Positions 51,001 through 56,117 are shown, counted from the stretch's first letter. The stretch: DNA of 64,000 nt from Watersipora subatra (GCF_963576615.1 NC_088716.1:3286001-3350000), one strand, 5' to 3'. Numbers and translations: made by a program. Notes: generated by a model from the letters alone, not told the origin.

Positions 51001-51081
51001 TTCCCTGGCATTTCGCTGATCAATTTTGTCGTATACACTGAGTGGTTTTCTCCGTCCTTCTACCGGACCAGAGTCCCCCAT
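8990..51081 (-). CDS. TTK: TTK/Mps1 dual-specificity protein kinase, 12 coding exons (gene-level entry)
   Basis: Mps1 phosphorylates kinetochore proteins such as KNL1 to start spindle-checkpoint signalling. The exons (minus order) are 51081-50991, 50714-50603, 49534-49477, 49301-48921, 45502-45419, 42313-42224, 42059-41902, 38405-38245, 26373-26302, 24599-24478, 14419-14243 and 9061-8990. Phases match at every junction and the lengths sum to 1578 nt (525 aa plus stop). All kinase landmarks are visible: glycine loop GKGGSSK, catalytic lysine in ALKTVNL, helix-C glutamate in KKEIEML, the TTK-type catalytic loop [19 protein letters not shown], and [15 protein letters not shown], a near-signature for TTK. 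The N-terminal half is acidic and Ser-rich. The vertebrate N-terminal TPR region was not found, and the protein stops at HPYVK without the long vertebrate tail. The first exon is open upstream of its ATG, so further 5' coding exons are possible. Junctions are deduced by eye, without transcripts. Confidence 0.93.
9147..9345. repeat. 14-bp minisatellite that reverses orientation
   Basis: Units read GTTAACACCATGTT at 9147-9190, switch to the reverse complement series (GTTAACAACCTGGT) to about 9315, then switch back to GTTAACACCAGGTT to 9345. A single stray unit is at 11752-11770. Confidence 0.85.
9420..10112. repeat. 33-bp minisatellite, about 21 copies, open in several frames
   Basis: Unit TGTACCATAAAGTGTACCTG CATACATTGTAAG. 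Since 33 is divisible by 3 and the unit lacks stops in several frames, it yields long Cys-rich ([10 protein letters not shown]) and other frames on both strands. Substitutions among units change amino acids freely, so these are read as artefacts of the repeat. Confidence 0.93.
10495..11515. repeat. Dispersed repeat family A, copy 2, with internal minisatellite
   Basis: Same block order as copy 1 (CATTCCGGTGTTGTCATCGT, CCCATAGTAATTATCTAATG, TTTAGTGGTTATGAACCGCA). The short TAACTATA.CTAC segment of copy 1 is here expanded to a 16-bp array at 10668-11005. Confidence 0.68.
10668..11005. repeat. 16-bp minisatellite (TAACTATACCTACTAG), about 21 copies
   Basis: Lies inside family A copy 2; the equivalent place in copy 1 (about 2700) has only one or two degenerate units. 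Confidence 0.93.
11520..13130. other. TTK intron sequence without recognised features
   Basis: Between family A copy 2 and the 20-bp array. The 115-codon frame at 12539-12886 lacks splice or domain support. Confidence 0.4.
13131..13278. repeat. 20-bp minisatellite (CCTATGCTATGCCTATGGTT), about 7 copies
   Basis: Regular array with TAT/CAT and GGTT/AGTT variants. Confidence 0.9.
13490..14191. mobile_element. Foldback element, about 325-bp arms around a 50-bp loop
   Basis: 13490-13815 is nearly the reverse complement of 13868-14191, from TAGCAGACATCAGAT to ATCTGATGTCTGCTA at the outer ends and GGACCAATTTCGACCCT / GGGTCAAAATTGGTCC at the inner ends. No coding frame is present. It ends about 50 bp from the TTK exon 11 donor. 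Confidence 0.8.
14243..14419 (-). CDS. TTK: TTK coding exon 11 (C-lobe)
   Basis: Starts [20 protein letters not shown] and continues [32 protein letters not shown]. The [15 protein letters not shown] block is nearly invariant in TTK. Acceptor ACTTTCAG, donor CTACAG/GTACTC, phase 0 to 0. A 700-bp foldback element ends about 50 bp beyond the donor. Confidence 0.96.
14783..15340. repeat. 40-bp minisatellite, about 14 copies, each with a small palindrome
   Basis: Unit AGTCTAGTGGTATATCTATT then ATATAGACTAGTACCCCGGT. Each unit contains AGACTA...TAGTCT arms around GTACCCCGG. A variant pair (CCCCGGAAG with TATATACTAG) recurs 160 bp apart at 14841 and 15001. Confidence 0.93.
16039..16687. mobile_element. 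Non-autonomous hAT-type element with exact 8-bp target duplication
   Basis: Ends CAGTGGTTCTTAACC and GGTTAAGAACCCCAG, the Charlie-like hAT terminus. GTCTAGAA occurs immediately outside both ends (16031-16038 and 16688-16695), a perfect 8-bp target-site duplication. The 649-bp interior has no transposase frame; near the right end the motif TTTCCCACTGG is repeated. It lies in the TTK intron between exons 10 and 11. Confidence 0.9.
16700..18585. other. TTK intron sequence, mostly unremarkable
   Basis: Apart from the GC-rich repeat fragment at 17037 nothing is recognised. Short frames at 17595-18437 are in several overlapping phases and unsupported. Confidence 0.35.
17037..17070. repeat. Fragment of a GCCACCCGGCGTTGCCCGGG repeat
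   Basis: The GC-rich CTGTGCCACCCGGCGTTGCC CGGGTAA motif stands out from its AT-rich surroundings and is a widespread terminal motif of dispersed repeats in invertebrate genomes. Element limits are not visible. Confidence 0.3.
18588..18925. repeat. 19-bp minisatellite (GTGTGTGGCTAGAGACTAT) with a second unit type
   Basis: Units of GTGTGTGGCTAGAGACTAT are mixed with GTGTGTGGCTATGGAATTG. Any open frame here follows the repeat. Confidence 0.9.
19308..20010. repeat. 30-bp minisatellite with a 247-codon open frame
   Basis: Unit AGTAATATGAGTACTAGTAA GACTTCAGCT, about 23 copies. The plus frame from 19310 to 20053 reads as decapeptides ([10 protein letters not shown]) and ends [15 protein letters not shown] beyond the array. 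A mucin-like Ser/Thr protein is conceivable, but there is no signal peptide, a stop lies immediately upstream and unit changes are often non-synonymous. Treated as a repeat. Confidence 0.9.
20096..20217. repeat. 28-bp tandem repeat (CCTCTAATAGACACATTAGA...)
   Basis: Four to five copies of CCTCTAATAGACACATTAGA CATAGACA, one lacking the last eight bases. Confidence 0.85.
20227..21702 (+). mobile_element. Family C element, long copy
   Basis: Begins TTCCCACGACCAAACGAGCG and ends in an array of GGTCGTGAGCTGTATGACA units. It contains two internal repeats of a CTTGATATTGTTAGCTATGA segment and a block (21290-21510) also found in the 38626-39370 copy. No transposase frame is apparent. Terminal CCCACGACCAAA / TTTGGTCGTGGG are inverted. 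Confidence 0.6.
21519..21702. repeat. 34-bp tandem repeat at the end of family C copy 1
   Basis: Five copies of GGGGAATATCACTTTGGTCG TGAGCTGTATGACA. The unit contains the element's own terminal motif TTTGGTCGTG, so the array is an amplified transposon end. Confidence 0.85.
21710..23480. other. TTK intron sequence with a faint inverted pair
   Basis: GACTCTATGAAGCTATATGG (minus, near 22960) resembles GACTCTGTGAAACTATACGG (plus, 23309), suggesting decayed inverted copies. No gene is supported. Confidence 0.3.
23480..23840. repeat. Dispersed repeat shared with 28120-28430
   Basis: ACCCCTGATCACAGACCATA, CAACTTTCCATCT, CTTGCAGAACTC and GATGTTTTAGAAGTAACTGA recur in order at 28120-28430 (CCCCTGATCCCAGACTATAC, GATGTCTTAGAGGTAACTGA). 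Confidence 0.7.
24478..24599 (-). CDS. TTK: TTK coding exon 10 (activation loop)
   Basis: Encodes [20 protein letters not shown], then [12 protein letters not shown] and NTKGVDSK. This parallels the TTK activation segment, including the TSV and VGT.NYM motifs around the autophosphorylated threonines. Acceptor CTGACAG, donor CAGCAAG/GTAAAA. Confidence 0.94.
24745..25030. mobile_element. Palindromic MITE-like element
   Basis: Halves are inverted copies around 24890: GATGTTTGAGGTGTTTTGAC / GGCAGTCAGATCACCTCAAA and AAACTTGATTGCGGTTAAAA / GTTTTAACTGCGATCAAGTT. Related half-copies occur at 50735-50870 and 55240-55400. Confidence 0.55.
25040..26300. other. TTK intron 3' of exon 9, nothing firm
   Basis: Open frames at 25275-25544 (plus) and 25649-25993 (minus) lack domains or splice support. 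Confidence 0.3.
26302..26373 (-). CDS. TTK: TTK coding exon 9 (catalytic loop)
   Basis: A 72-nt exon encoding [20 protein letters not shown] and LIDFG. The HSD in place of HRD is characteristic of TTK (HSDLKPAN in vertebrates). Acceptor GTTGTAG, donor ACTTTG/GTGAGT, phase 1 to 1. The intron to exon 8 is about 11.9 kb. Confidence 0.94.
26603..26956 (+). mobile_element. Harbinger-like MITE, copy 1
   Basis: Left end GGCAGTGTAACGCTATACCG, right end TACGGTGATGCAGTGTGAAC then CAG. Shares ACAGTTGCTGCGGGACC with the copies near 47.9, 54.1 and 63.4 kb. TTCACACT-type termini are typical of PIF/Harbinger elements. Confidence 0.6.
27755..27832 (-). repeat. tRNA-like sequence, SINE head or tRNA pseudogene
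   Basis: Minus-strand GGTGGCTGAGTGGTATAATG resembles a tRNA D-arm with A box, and GTTTAATTCTTG a weak B box. The anticodon region CCGGACTCTAGTCGG does not give a 7-nt loop. A working tRNA is unlikely. Confidence 0.35.
28435..29075. other. AT-rich intron sequence
   Basis: Contains short ATATAATTATATAATAG repeats at 28560-28710, otherwise nothing recognised. Confidence 0.3.
29079..29350. repeat. Degenerate TACC/TACCTACC-rich tandem repeat
   Basis: Irregular TACCTACCTCTGCTCACC units, including a duplicated 66-bp block (CTCTGCGCACCTACCGCTAT ... at 29092 and 29142). Confidence 0.85.
30108..30620. repeat. 25-bp AT-rich minisatellite with a 150-bp higher-order unit
   Basis: Monomer CAATATTATAATATAATACT ATAAA. 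The variant CAATGTTATA occurs at 30261, 30411 and 30561, exactly 150 bp (six monomers) apart. Confidence 0.95.
31110..31500. repeat. Dispersed segment followed by a 20-bp array (GTGTATCCCTCTAGAGTAGA)
   Basis: 31110-31290 is also present at 37540-37740 (CATCTAGTTTATGTGATGTC, GTGCAGCTCTTGAGTGCGGT). Here the GTGTATCCCTCTAGAG unit is expanded to about 12 copies and interrupted twice by TAAAATCGTTCTA. Confidence 0.85.
31514..31640. mobile_element. Pogo/Tigger-like left end fragment
   Basis: ACAGTAATCCCTGGCTACTT followed by CGCGCTTCAACTTTTGGGG and a TCATACTCTTTTATACTTAC segment resembles the left end at 49652 (ACAGTAATCTCTTACTACTT, CTCATACTC). The right end was not found. Confidence 0.4.
32375..32612. 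repeat. Degenerate repeat of ATAGTTTACATGTAATAACTCTATG
   Basis: About nine imperfect units of 18-25 bp. Confidence 0.8.
33018..33621. mobile_element. TTAA-flanked inverted-repeat element, family B copy 1
   Basis: Starts AGGTTGACTTGCAACAAAA and ends with its reverse complement (TTTTGTTGCAAGTCAACCT), with TTAA on both sides. Arms extend well over 100 bp (through AAGCTCTTAAAAGCTCAAAA). 604 bp with no coding capacity. A second, longer copy is at 62295. Confidence 0.82.
33630..37030. other. TTK intron with possible transposase scraps
   Basis: 35822-35929 (plus) reads [20 protein letters not shown] then [13 protein letters not shown], faintly like the helix-turn-helix of mariner transposases. The following frame at 36012-36386 has no recognised domain. 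Remaining sequence is AT-rich with no gene. Confidence 0.25.
37035..37302. repeat. 16-bp minisatellite (CATCACAACATAGAGG), about 16 copies
   Basis: Uniform array with a CACCCACAACATAGAGG 17-bp variant accumulating at the right end. Confidence 0.93.
37540..37745. repeat. Second copy of the 31.1-kb dispersed segment
   Basis: Shares ATCATCTAGTTTATGTGATG and GTGCAGCTCTTGAGTGCGG with 31110-31290, but only three to four tail units. Confidence 0.8.
37750..37885. repeat. Dispersed repeat shared with 40655-40800
   Basis: GTCAAGGTTTAACTCTACTG, CATTATCATGCACTAAG, AAAAATTACC and GACATGTGACC occur in the same order in both places. Confidence 0.7.
38245..38405 (-). CDS. TTK: TTK coding exon 8 (hinge region)
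   Basis: The acceptor TTTGTAG before TGAACAG restores phase and gives [20 protein letters not shown], matching the TTK hinge and gatekeeper region (MECGNIDL in vertebrates). It continues with [10 protein letters not shown] and [10 protein letters not shown] up to donor ATCAAG/GTATGT. Confidence 0.92.
38626..39370 (-). mobile_element. Family C element, short inverted copy
   Basis: Runs from ATTCCCCTGTCATACAGCCC to TTTGGTCGTGGGA. Read on the minus strand it parallels 20227-21702: TCCCACGACCAAAC, TTATGATAAATGCAT, GATACAAAACACATAT, then the block near 21290-21510. It is about half the length of the other copy. Confidence 0.62.
39580..39870. repeat. 24-bp minisatellite (ACATCTCTCTATGAAACACGTAAG), about 12 copies
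   Basis: The period is divisible by 3, so both strands carry open frames (MKHVRHLS on plus, FHREMSYV on minus). Not considered coding. Confidence 0.93.
39875..41890. other. TTK intron, little recognised
   Basis: CAGTCGTGTGCAAAATAAAC at 39932 resembles a Tc1/mariner left end but no right end was found. 40655-40800 is a dispersed repeat shared with 37750. Confidence 0.3.
41902..42059 (-). CDS. TTK: TTK coding exon 7 (catalytic lysine, helix C)
   Basis: Starts [11 protein letters not shown], then ALKTVNL with the ATP-anchoring lysine, a TTK-like [14 protein letters not shown] helix C with its salt-bridge glutamate, and ends VITLVDY split at donor GACTA/GTAAGT (phase 2). The acceptor sits at the edge of a 13-bp minisatellite (42063-42150). 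Confidence 0.93.
42063..42150. repeat. 13-bp minisatellite (TAGAGACATCAAG) at a TTK splice acceptor
   Basis: Six full units and part of a seventh begin 3 bp from TTK exon 7. On the minus strand the last unit reads CTTGATGTCTCTA and runs into CAG, so the array supplies the pyrimidine tract of the exon 7 acceptor. Confidence 0.92.
42224..42313 (-). CDS. TTK: TTK coding exon 6 (start of kinase domain, glycine loop)
   Basis: Thirty codons, phase 0 to 0, acceptor TTTCTTTAG and donor TTCAAAG/GTGAGA. Encodes [20 protein letters not shown], then [10 protein letters not shown]. The VNGRPYTVL lead-in and GxGGSSK glycine loop correspond to the VKGRIYSIL...GSGGSSK segment of vertebrate TTK. Confidence 0.93.
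43812..44010. repeat. 12-bp tandem repeat (AGTAACGACTTG)
   Basis: About 15 units with AGTAATGACTTG and AGTAATGATTTG variants. On the minus strand it continues in frame (LKSL) from the open frame at 43980-44318. Confidence 0.9.
43980..44318 (-). pseudogene. Unknown coding-like sequence, left copy of an inverted pair
   Basis: Minus-strand frame with [18 protein letters not shown] and [11 protein letters not shown]. It is homologous to the plus-strand frame at 44493-44804 ([26 protein letters not shown]); the DNA segment GATTATCTATTGAGTTATAG is identical in both. Acidic Ser/Asp-rich N-termini occur in several DNA transposases, but no catalytic motif is visible. It runs into the 12-bp array. Confidence 0.35.
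44493..44804 (+). pseudogene. Unknown coding-like sequence, right copy of an inverted pair
   Basis: 103-codon frame with [20 protein letters not shown], then MSDDDYSIL and [10 protein letters not shown]. See 43980-44318. A third open frame at 44977-45240 on the same strand ([20 protein letters not shown]) may belong to the same decayed element. No function is assigned. Confidence 0.35.
45419..45502 (-). CDS. TTK: TTK coding exon 5
   Basis: Encodes [18 protein letters not shown] and ends SKAQ at donor GCTCAG/GTACAC. The phase-0 acceptor is CTCAAG at 45503. A better-looking acceptor (TTCTTAG at 45510) would add 7 nt and break the frame after exon 4, so either the weaker site is used or a small exon lies between 45.5 and 48.9 kb. 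Confidence 0.7.
45737..45802 (-). repeat. tRNA-derived SINE head
   Basis: On the minus strand an A-box-like TTAGCCTAGTGG is followed about 35 nt later by a B-box-like GAGTTCAAATCCTC, the RNA polymerase III promoter of tRNA genes. The anticodon arm does not fold convincingly, so it is better read as a SINE head than a tRNA gene. AT-rich sequence follows. Confidence 0.55.
46622..46995. repeat. 30-bp minisatellite (CTTGTGCAGTTAGCCAATGAGCTGACTCAC), 12 copies
   Basis: Nearly identical units with a plus-strand open frame of decapeptides [10 protein letters not shown]. The only frequent difference between units is the first base of the CAC codon (H, N or Y), a non-synonymous change, which argues against selection for a protein. 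Confidence 0.95.
47365..48735. repeat. Dispersed repeat family A, copy 3, split by a MITE
   Basis: Left part 47365-47698 (ACCATAGTAATTATATAATG, TATTGGTTATGATCTGCATT) and right part 48156-48735 ending GAGGGCGCACTGTATGCC. The Harbinger-like copy 2 sits between them. Confidence 0.62.
47699..48155 (+). mobile_element. Harbinger-like MITE, copy 2, nested in another repeat
   Basis: Starts GGCCAGTTCACACTATATCG and carries GTCGCTGCGGGACTAG. It splits a family A repeat at the point where other copies read straight through. The right end (GCATCAACGCCGAAAATAT) is diverged or truncated. An open frame on the minus strand here is part of the element and not a gene. Confidence 0.65.
48921..49301 (-). CDS. 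TTK: TTK coding exon 4 (Ser/Thr-rich N-terminal region)
   Basis: This 381-nt exon is open throughout, phase 0 at both ends (acceptor TTGTTGTAG, donor AACATG/GTAAGG). It starts [15 protein letters not shown], continues into repeated Ser-Gln/Thr-Gly segments ([17 protein letters not shown]) and ends SVSDKENM. The low-complexity Ser/Thr content suits the regulatory N-terminus of Mps1 kinases, where autophosphorylation sites cluster. No domain fold is apparent. Confidence 0.85.
49477..49534 (-). CDS. TTK: TTK coding exon 3
   Basis: Short 58-nt exon between acceptor ATTAAAG and donor CAGCAAG/GTACGC, phase 2 to 0. It encodes a charged linker ([19 protein letters not shown]). It is supported mainly by phase agreement with exons 2 and 4. 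Confidence 0.68.
49652..50532. mobile_element. Probable pogo/Tigger-like element containing a minisatellite
   Basis: Left end CAGTAATCTCTTACTACTTC and right end CGCGAGGGACCAC (inward GTGGTCCCTCGCG), with ATCGCGGTTCAG and CGCGATTAACAGTCATACG near the right. Tigger-type ends read CAGT..TCCCTCG. The 26-bp array at 49775-50262 fills the interior. Confidence 0.45.
49775..50262. repeat. 26-bp minisatellite (TCATACTCTGGCCCAGTGAGATCCTC), about 19 copies
   Basis: Inside the pogo-like element. An 80-bp block with the variants AGCGAGATCA and CCGACCCAGTGAAA is duplicated at about 50090 and 50170. Confidence 0.93.
50603..50714 (-). CDS. TTK: TTK coding exon 2
   Basis: Acceptor TTTGTAG, donor GAGAAG/GTTTGC, phase 1 to 2. 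Encodes [19 protein letters not shown] followed by a short basic/aromatic stretch ending PPWRR. The acidic serine run is typical of a disordered regulatory region and could carry kinase sites. Confidence 0.75.
50991..51081 (-). CDS. TTK: TTK coding exon 1 (likely start exon)
   Basis: Begins [19 protein letters not shown] and ends at an ACTG/GTGATT donor in phase 1. A good acceptor (TTATGCAG) lies at about 51103, so the exon includes 21 nt before the ATG and at least one more 5' exon exists. Those 21 nt are open in the same frame (RSLTSAI), so this ATG is probable but not proven to be the first. Confidence 0.72.
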
Positions 51082-51109
51082 GATCGCAGATGTTAAACTC
51101 CTCTGCATA

Positions 51110-52700
51110 AACACAAATAACAATATAAGATATTGTATATATACTATATATATAAAATATAATAACAAATATCACACAAACAAAGACTTAGTTAAAGTCA
51201 GGAGTTATATCAATACTGATCAAAACCTGCTTTCTACTTTATCGATGAGCATCTGTATTAATCAATCCCACTTAGGTGTGCCCACGTCTGTTAGTCTGCG
51301 TAAATACTATCCATTTCCACATTTTTGGAATTTCATCCAAACTTCTCACGCATCTGCTCCATTTTGAAGGATACTAACTATTTTGGTTTGCCTTTTAAAA
51401 CATTGAGTTTTTGTCAAAATTGATTGTAAATTGTCAGTGAGCAATTTTGTAATATTTTTATCTACCATAACAAACAATTTCCAATAAATACTGGTATCAT
51501 GAGCAGGTCATGCATATACAAAAAAAAATTTACTTTGCATTCTATCGTATCATATCATATATACATATTAATAAACTCTACTTATTGTCCAAATCCATCC
51601 AAACTTCCAATGTATATGCTATATAGTGACCTTGCATCTGCAAGGTCACTAAAAATATTTGGTTTCAAAACTCTGTTTGGTTCCGTAAAACCAACTTCTT
51701 AAATGCTGACCTGCAGCCTATCTGATTGAGAATGAACATAGTCCCGAGCAGCGCCGAGCTTACCACTAGTTGTCTACTGCATTGAAAAATGTGATTGAAA
51801 ACAACCATAACAAATGAGCTCTCAATTAGATCTGCACCAAATTATTAGACACAAAATTGATACTGCAAACAAAAATTAATGCCGGCTTCAAATACATGTA
51901 ATAGAATGAATTTGTAATAAATAATATGTAATAAAATGAATTATTCGACAGGAACAATTGCTTTAGCATATATTTTCCTTCATTGATGCTATGCAAATGA
52001 CTAGATCATTAAGATAAAAATGGCTGCAGTGATGAATGTAGTCAAACCAACACAAAACAGGACAAATATGTCTGTCATAAAACTATCTGTTGAAGAGATA
52101 AACCAGCATTGCTCAAGCCAGTATTGCACAAACCAACGTAGGAATTGGATACGTTTTGGGTTTACGCGAATGTCACTTAGCCTACTAATTGTGTAATAAC
52201 TGAACATGTAAGGAAGGAAAACTTTATAATGTTGTTGTGGTAGTTACCATTGCTATGATCTACTTGCACAAGCATTGTGTCATTTATCTCAAGCCACATT
52301 GTTATAAATTATAAAACATGTTAAAGAGTTAATTTAACTAAATATCGGACCAAATTGTCAGTAAATCTAACAAGCGTTTTAAAACCAGCTTATACACCTC
52401 TTCACCAACAAGTATGCTTTTTTAAAGTTGATTTTCAATCATAGAAATTGTTTTTTCAACTACCACAAAGACATAATTTATGTCATTACTGAGATCAGAT
52501 AATCAGATCAGATAAAAATTTTCCGCAAAAGACCCTCCAATGGAGGTAAAAAACAAAATAGCAGAACTCAGCTTAAAAGAGCAAGCTAGCTATTCAACCT
52601 CGGCACGAACTTCCCTCACTGTCCAAGGCCAAAAAGAATATCTTAACTGATCGGTATTAATGTGGGGCAAGTAATACTTCCCAAATCGAGTAGACAATGC
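51110..52700. other. Region 5' of the TTK start exon, nothing firm
   Basis: Should contain the TTK 5' UTR exon and perhaps the promoter, but neither could be placed. The plus-strand frame at 51026-51367 is antisense to TTK exon 1. Confidence 0.35.
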
Positions 52701-52710
52701 AGGAGGCCCA

Positions 52711-52898
52711 TACCTGCCAACTCTCACGCATTGAGCGTGAGACTCACGCAATCACCCCAAAAAAAAAATGAAAATGCGTGAGAAATGCGTGAGATTTTTG
52801 CCCCAATTTCCACAACTTTATATATACTATCATTAATACATCAATTGCCCCAAAACCAAATCTCACGCATTGCCCCACTCTTGGGTTGGCAGGCCTGA
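52711..52898. mobile_element. Short MITE-like element with CTCACGCATT repeats
   Basis: Left CTGCCAACTCTCACGCATTG; right, inverted, CTTGGGTTGGCAGG. Inside, GCGTGAG/CTCACGC occurs many times in both orientations. About 190 bp. Confidence 0.5.
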
Positions 52899-52899
52899 G

Positions 52900-53110
52900 G
52901 AGGCCTTCCCTCTTTATCAGAACCACTTTCCCTGACTTTAACTCCCACATTTATATCAATATCGCCTCCAACGATTCTACCAAAAATATTTTTACGCAGT
53001 CTGGATCGTCTCTCCTCCAGCGATTCAAAAGAAGTATTCTCTCTTAAATTAGTGAAACTAGTAATTCCTTTTTTCTTAAAAAAGGAACTGAGGGCCAAAA
53101 ACCACTTGAC
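52900..53110 (-). CDS. Coding-like stretch, possible exon or decayed gene fragment
   Basis: Minus-strand frame with FKKKGITSFTNLRENTSFES, LEERRSRLRKNIFGRIVGGD and INVGVKVRESGSDKEG. The charge pattern looks like real protein. A candidate acceptor (GGCCCTCAG) opens it, but no good donor is seen and a short inverted-repeat element abuts its 3' side at 52896. It could be a 5' TTK exon given strand and position, but no motif supports that. Confidence 0.22.
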
Positions 53111-53289
53111 AGTTAAAAATAAAACTAACACCTAATTTGCAGAACCATCGAAACGTACAACCACAAAAAATCTTTGCATAACAACGTGGAATAAATATCA
53201 TATTCGTACATAATAACACTAAAAAAGAGAATAGGTTAAAGAACAGAGCAACTTCAAAATGACATTCTAGTCTTAATAAATCCATATTT

Positions 53290-54130
53290 AAAGAAATATT
53301 TTAGAAAATAATAAGATGATTCACCCTTTTACTTATTTCAGCTTGTAAACAAAATATGTTATTGAGTGAGAAAATTAGGATTAACTAGTTCGGTTACAAT
53401 AATCTTGCTCTCGAATCTTCATTAAAAGTTGCCAAAATTTAAATTGCAGAAAAAGTGAAAATTGTGTCGCTACAAAAGGCTTAGGCCTTTTAGAATTATC
53501 GAATTATTCGCGCAGTCCAACGCTACGTTGGAAGGGGCTTCTGCAATCGCAAAGATTATACGAAAAGTTTGGCGCGACATGTAAAATCTGCTACAGCTGT
53601 ACCGTAGGAACATATTATACATTTATTTGGTGGATGCACGGCGTTACATAGGTAATCAGAAAGTTCTTGCACAGAAAATTTATTTTCGATTGACGTATTC
53701 AAAATTTACTATTCTAGCTTTTTGTGCTTTTACCTACAACTTGTCAAAGATCTTTAAATAAATATGCATTGAGAATCTGAAAAATATTTCTACTAATTGT
53801 TGTCTATTGCTTGCAATTGACCTGCGATTATTCATAGTCTGTGTCTTGCTTTGCAATTTGCTGTTTTCAATTTTTTACTGCATTTTAAATTTGAAGGCAT
53901 ATTTTATATACTTTTAACAGTGTTACATAAAGGCTCATTGCACTCATTGATATGTTTGCTACAGTTTGCAGCCAAAACTGGCTTTCTATCAAGACATGTT
54001 AAACATGTAATTTGTTTTTGAAACTGAATATTTGCTTGCTAGCTTTGCAAATTGGGTTCTGATTGTTGCACTCGATAGAAGAAACATCTTCTAGCTATTC
54101 AATACCTTCCATAATGTTTTCTGACCTAAC
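53290..54130. other. Intergenic sequence, nothing recognised
   Basis: AT-rich, no paired splice sites or repeats noted; probably part of the spacer between TTK and the plus-strand gene. Confidence 0.3.
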
Positions 54131-54139
54131 TATTTTCTT

Positions 54140-54337
54140 CATGACAGTTGTTGCGGGACTTCTAATTTATCATTTCAGCAACTGCTTTAATAATCAGAAT
54201 GTGATGCAGTAGGCTCTTGATAATGTAAACAGGAATGGGTTGACGATGGTGTGAACATTGTTATTACTGACAATCACCAAAGTATCGTGGGATCAACACC
54301 AACATATGGCGGACCAAGTGTGAATCAGCCGTCACAC
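54140..54337 (+). mobile_element. Harbinger-like MITE, copy 3 (right part only)
   Basis: Contains GACAGTTGTTGCGGGACTTC and the right end GGACCAAGTGTGAATCAGCC, like copies 1 and 4. The left end is not recognised. Confidence 0.5.
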
Positions 54338-54922
54338 CAAACTATTGAAATAGACTCAAAGCACATTTTGTCTCAATTTGTGAAATGGATTAAAATATTA
54401 TGTCTCTAAATCCTATTTTATGTGATACAAAACAGAGCACATCTTCAAAGTTACATTACATTAACATTTTGTTATTAATTATTAATAAAATATAATAAAC
54501 AACATTGTACATGTTAATCAATAAGGCATATTTGCCAATGCTATTCCTCACATTGCTGCCAGTGTGACTATTTATTTTTTTAGGCTATTCTGTTACTAGT
54601 ATTAGTAGTAAAATGTTGGTTATTTCATTATATGCCATTAAAATATTTAGTTAAAATTTGTTATCAAACTGGCTGATAATAATCTTTGTGTTGGCCTCTT
54701 TTTATTCATTTCAAGCAGATAAACTTCACTTTAAATAATAAGCAATAAGTGAAACCAGCCTATTACAAGGTTGTAGAACCAGCCAATCATGAAACTGCAA
54801 TAACAACTACCTCCTGTTCTTTTATTCAATATCTGATAAATTCATCATGAATCAGTTTGAATAACTCTTATTCAGCTCAGCCAATCAGGAGACAGATAAC
54901 ATTATTATAACCTGCTACAAGC

Positions 54923-54973
54923 TATAAAGAAGCCTGTTGTAGTCAGAGCGGGTGACAAACAGAATAGCAACAG
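54923..54973 (+). promoter_or_regulatory. TATA box and probable non-coding first exon
   Basis: TATAAA at 54923-54928 is followed about 30 bp later by an initiator-like AGTCAGAG and then by a consensus splice donor, CAACAG/GTAAGTATA, at 54973/54974. This arrangement is a typical promoter plus short 5' UTR exon. The next plausible downstream plus-strand exon is at 58333, giving a first intron of about 3.4 kb that contains two transposons. The link to that gene is inferred. Confidence 0.45.
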
Positions 54974-54996
54974 GTAAGTATAACTTATATATTATA

Positions 54997-56117
54997 CAGT
55001 CAAACATGGATAACTCGAACTTCAAGGGACCGAGCAAAAGTGTTCGAATTATCAGAGCGTTCAAGTTATCAGAGCACTGTCACAAGTCCATATATTTACT
55101 TATTTATTAGTAGATACATGTACGTATACAAACTATAATATAAATCAAAAGCACAAATGGCTTGTTTCAAATTAAATGCTTCTAATGTAAAGTTTAAAAC
55201 GTTTTCATGAAAAAGTATAGAGATTTTTCTATCACTTGAGATTGGTTTGTTGTTTGAGGTGATGTTATTGCCAGGACGTTTTTCAGATTGACATTGGCAA
55301 AACTTGATCGTTGTTGAAATGCTCAAAAGAAAAGACATTTTTTTCTTTTGGGGTTTTACCCACGATCAATTTTGCCGTTTTTTCTTGAAGTTTATGCAGA
55401 TTACCTTACTTTACCTGGCATTCGTTAAGAGCAACACTCCGAGGCAGTTCAATTAGAAGTTTTACGAGGTTTTACGGTACATTCTATATCACTCACGCTT
55501 TTTTAATAGATACTTATTGAATGTACACACGTATTCTGTGTTTAGGTCAAACGATGAATAGTTTTTTGTAGCTCAGACAACGTATACGTGTAATTACAAC
55601 ATTTTTTAAGACGTTTTAAACATTCAACATTCCGACGTTGATTCAACACGGAATCAACGTCGGAAAACTATTCATCGCGGGCTAGCCGGGTCACGCACTC
55701 AAGGATTTTCGCCACGCACATACAAAACAACATGCGATTTTTGTTTTGTATGTGCGTGGCGAAAATCCTTGCGCGCGTGACCCGGCTAGCCCGTGCTATT
55801 CATCGTATCGCAGTATAAATCAAATTTCACCAAACTTTTAGAAAAGTCGTTGACAAAAATATTTTGCCGATGGTGGTAATAACGACGCTTATGAATTACG
55901 AAAAGATGAAGTTTACCTCTATGGCTTTGAATAAAGTGATTTTCTAAAGCGATAACAACCGTTTCGGAAGCCGTTGGGCAAAAAAACAGTTCGAATTAAC
56001 AGTGTTGAGTTCGAGTTATCTATAGCAATTTATCATTACGTGGGAACGGACCAAAGGAAATGTTCGAATTAACCATGTGTTCGAGCTATCCGTGGATGAG
56101 TTATCCATGTTTGACTG
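54997..56117. mobile_element. Mariner/pogo-type non-autonomous element
   Basis: Both ends read CAGTCAAACATGGATAACTC inward and are flanked by TA. Interior: no transposase frame, but two strong hairpins, at 55630-55665 and 55678-55793. TTCGAATTA and TTCGAGTTAT motifs repeat near the ends. The 1121-bp length, TA target and CAGT terminus fit the Tc1/mariner-pogo group. Confidence 0.8.

Noticed and set aside
51026..51367. 113-codon plus-strand frame
   Set aside because: Antisense to TTK exon 1; the minus-strand reading is supported by splice phases.
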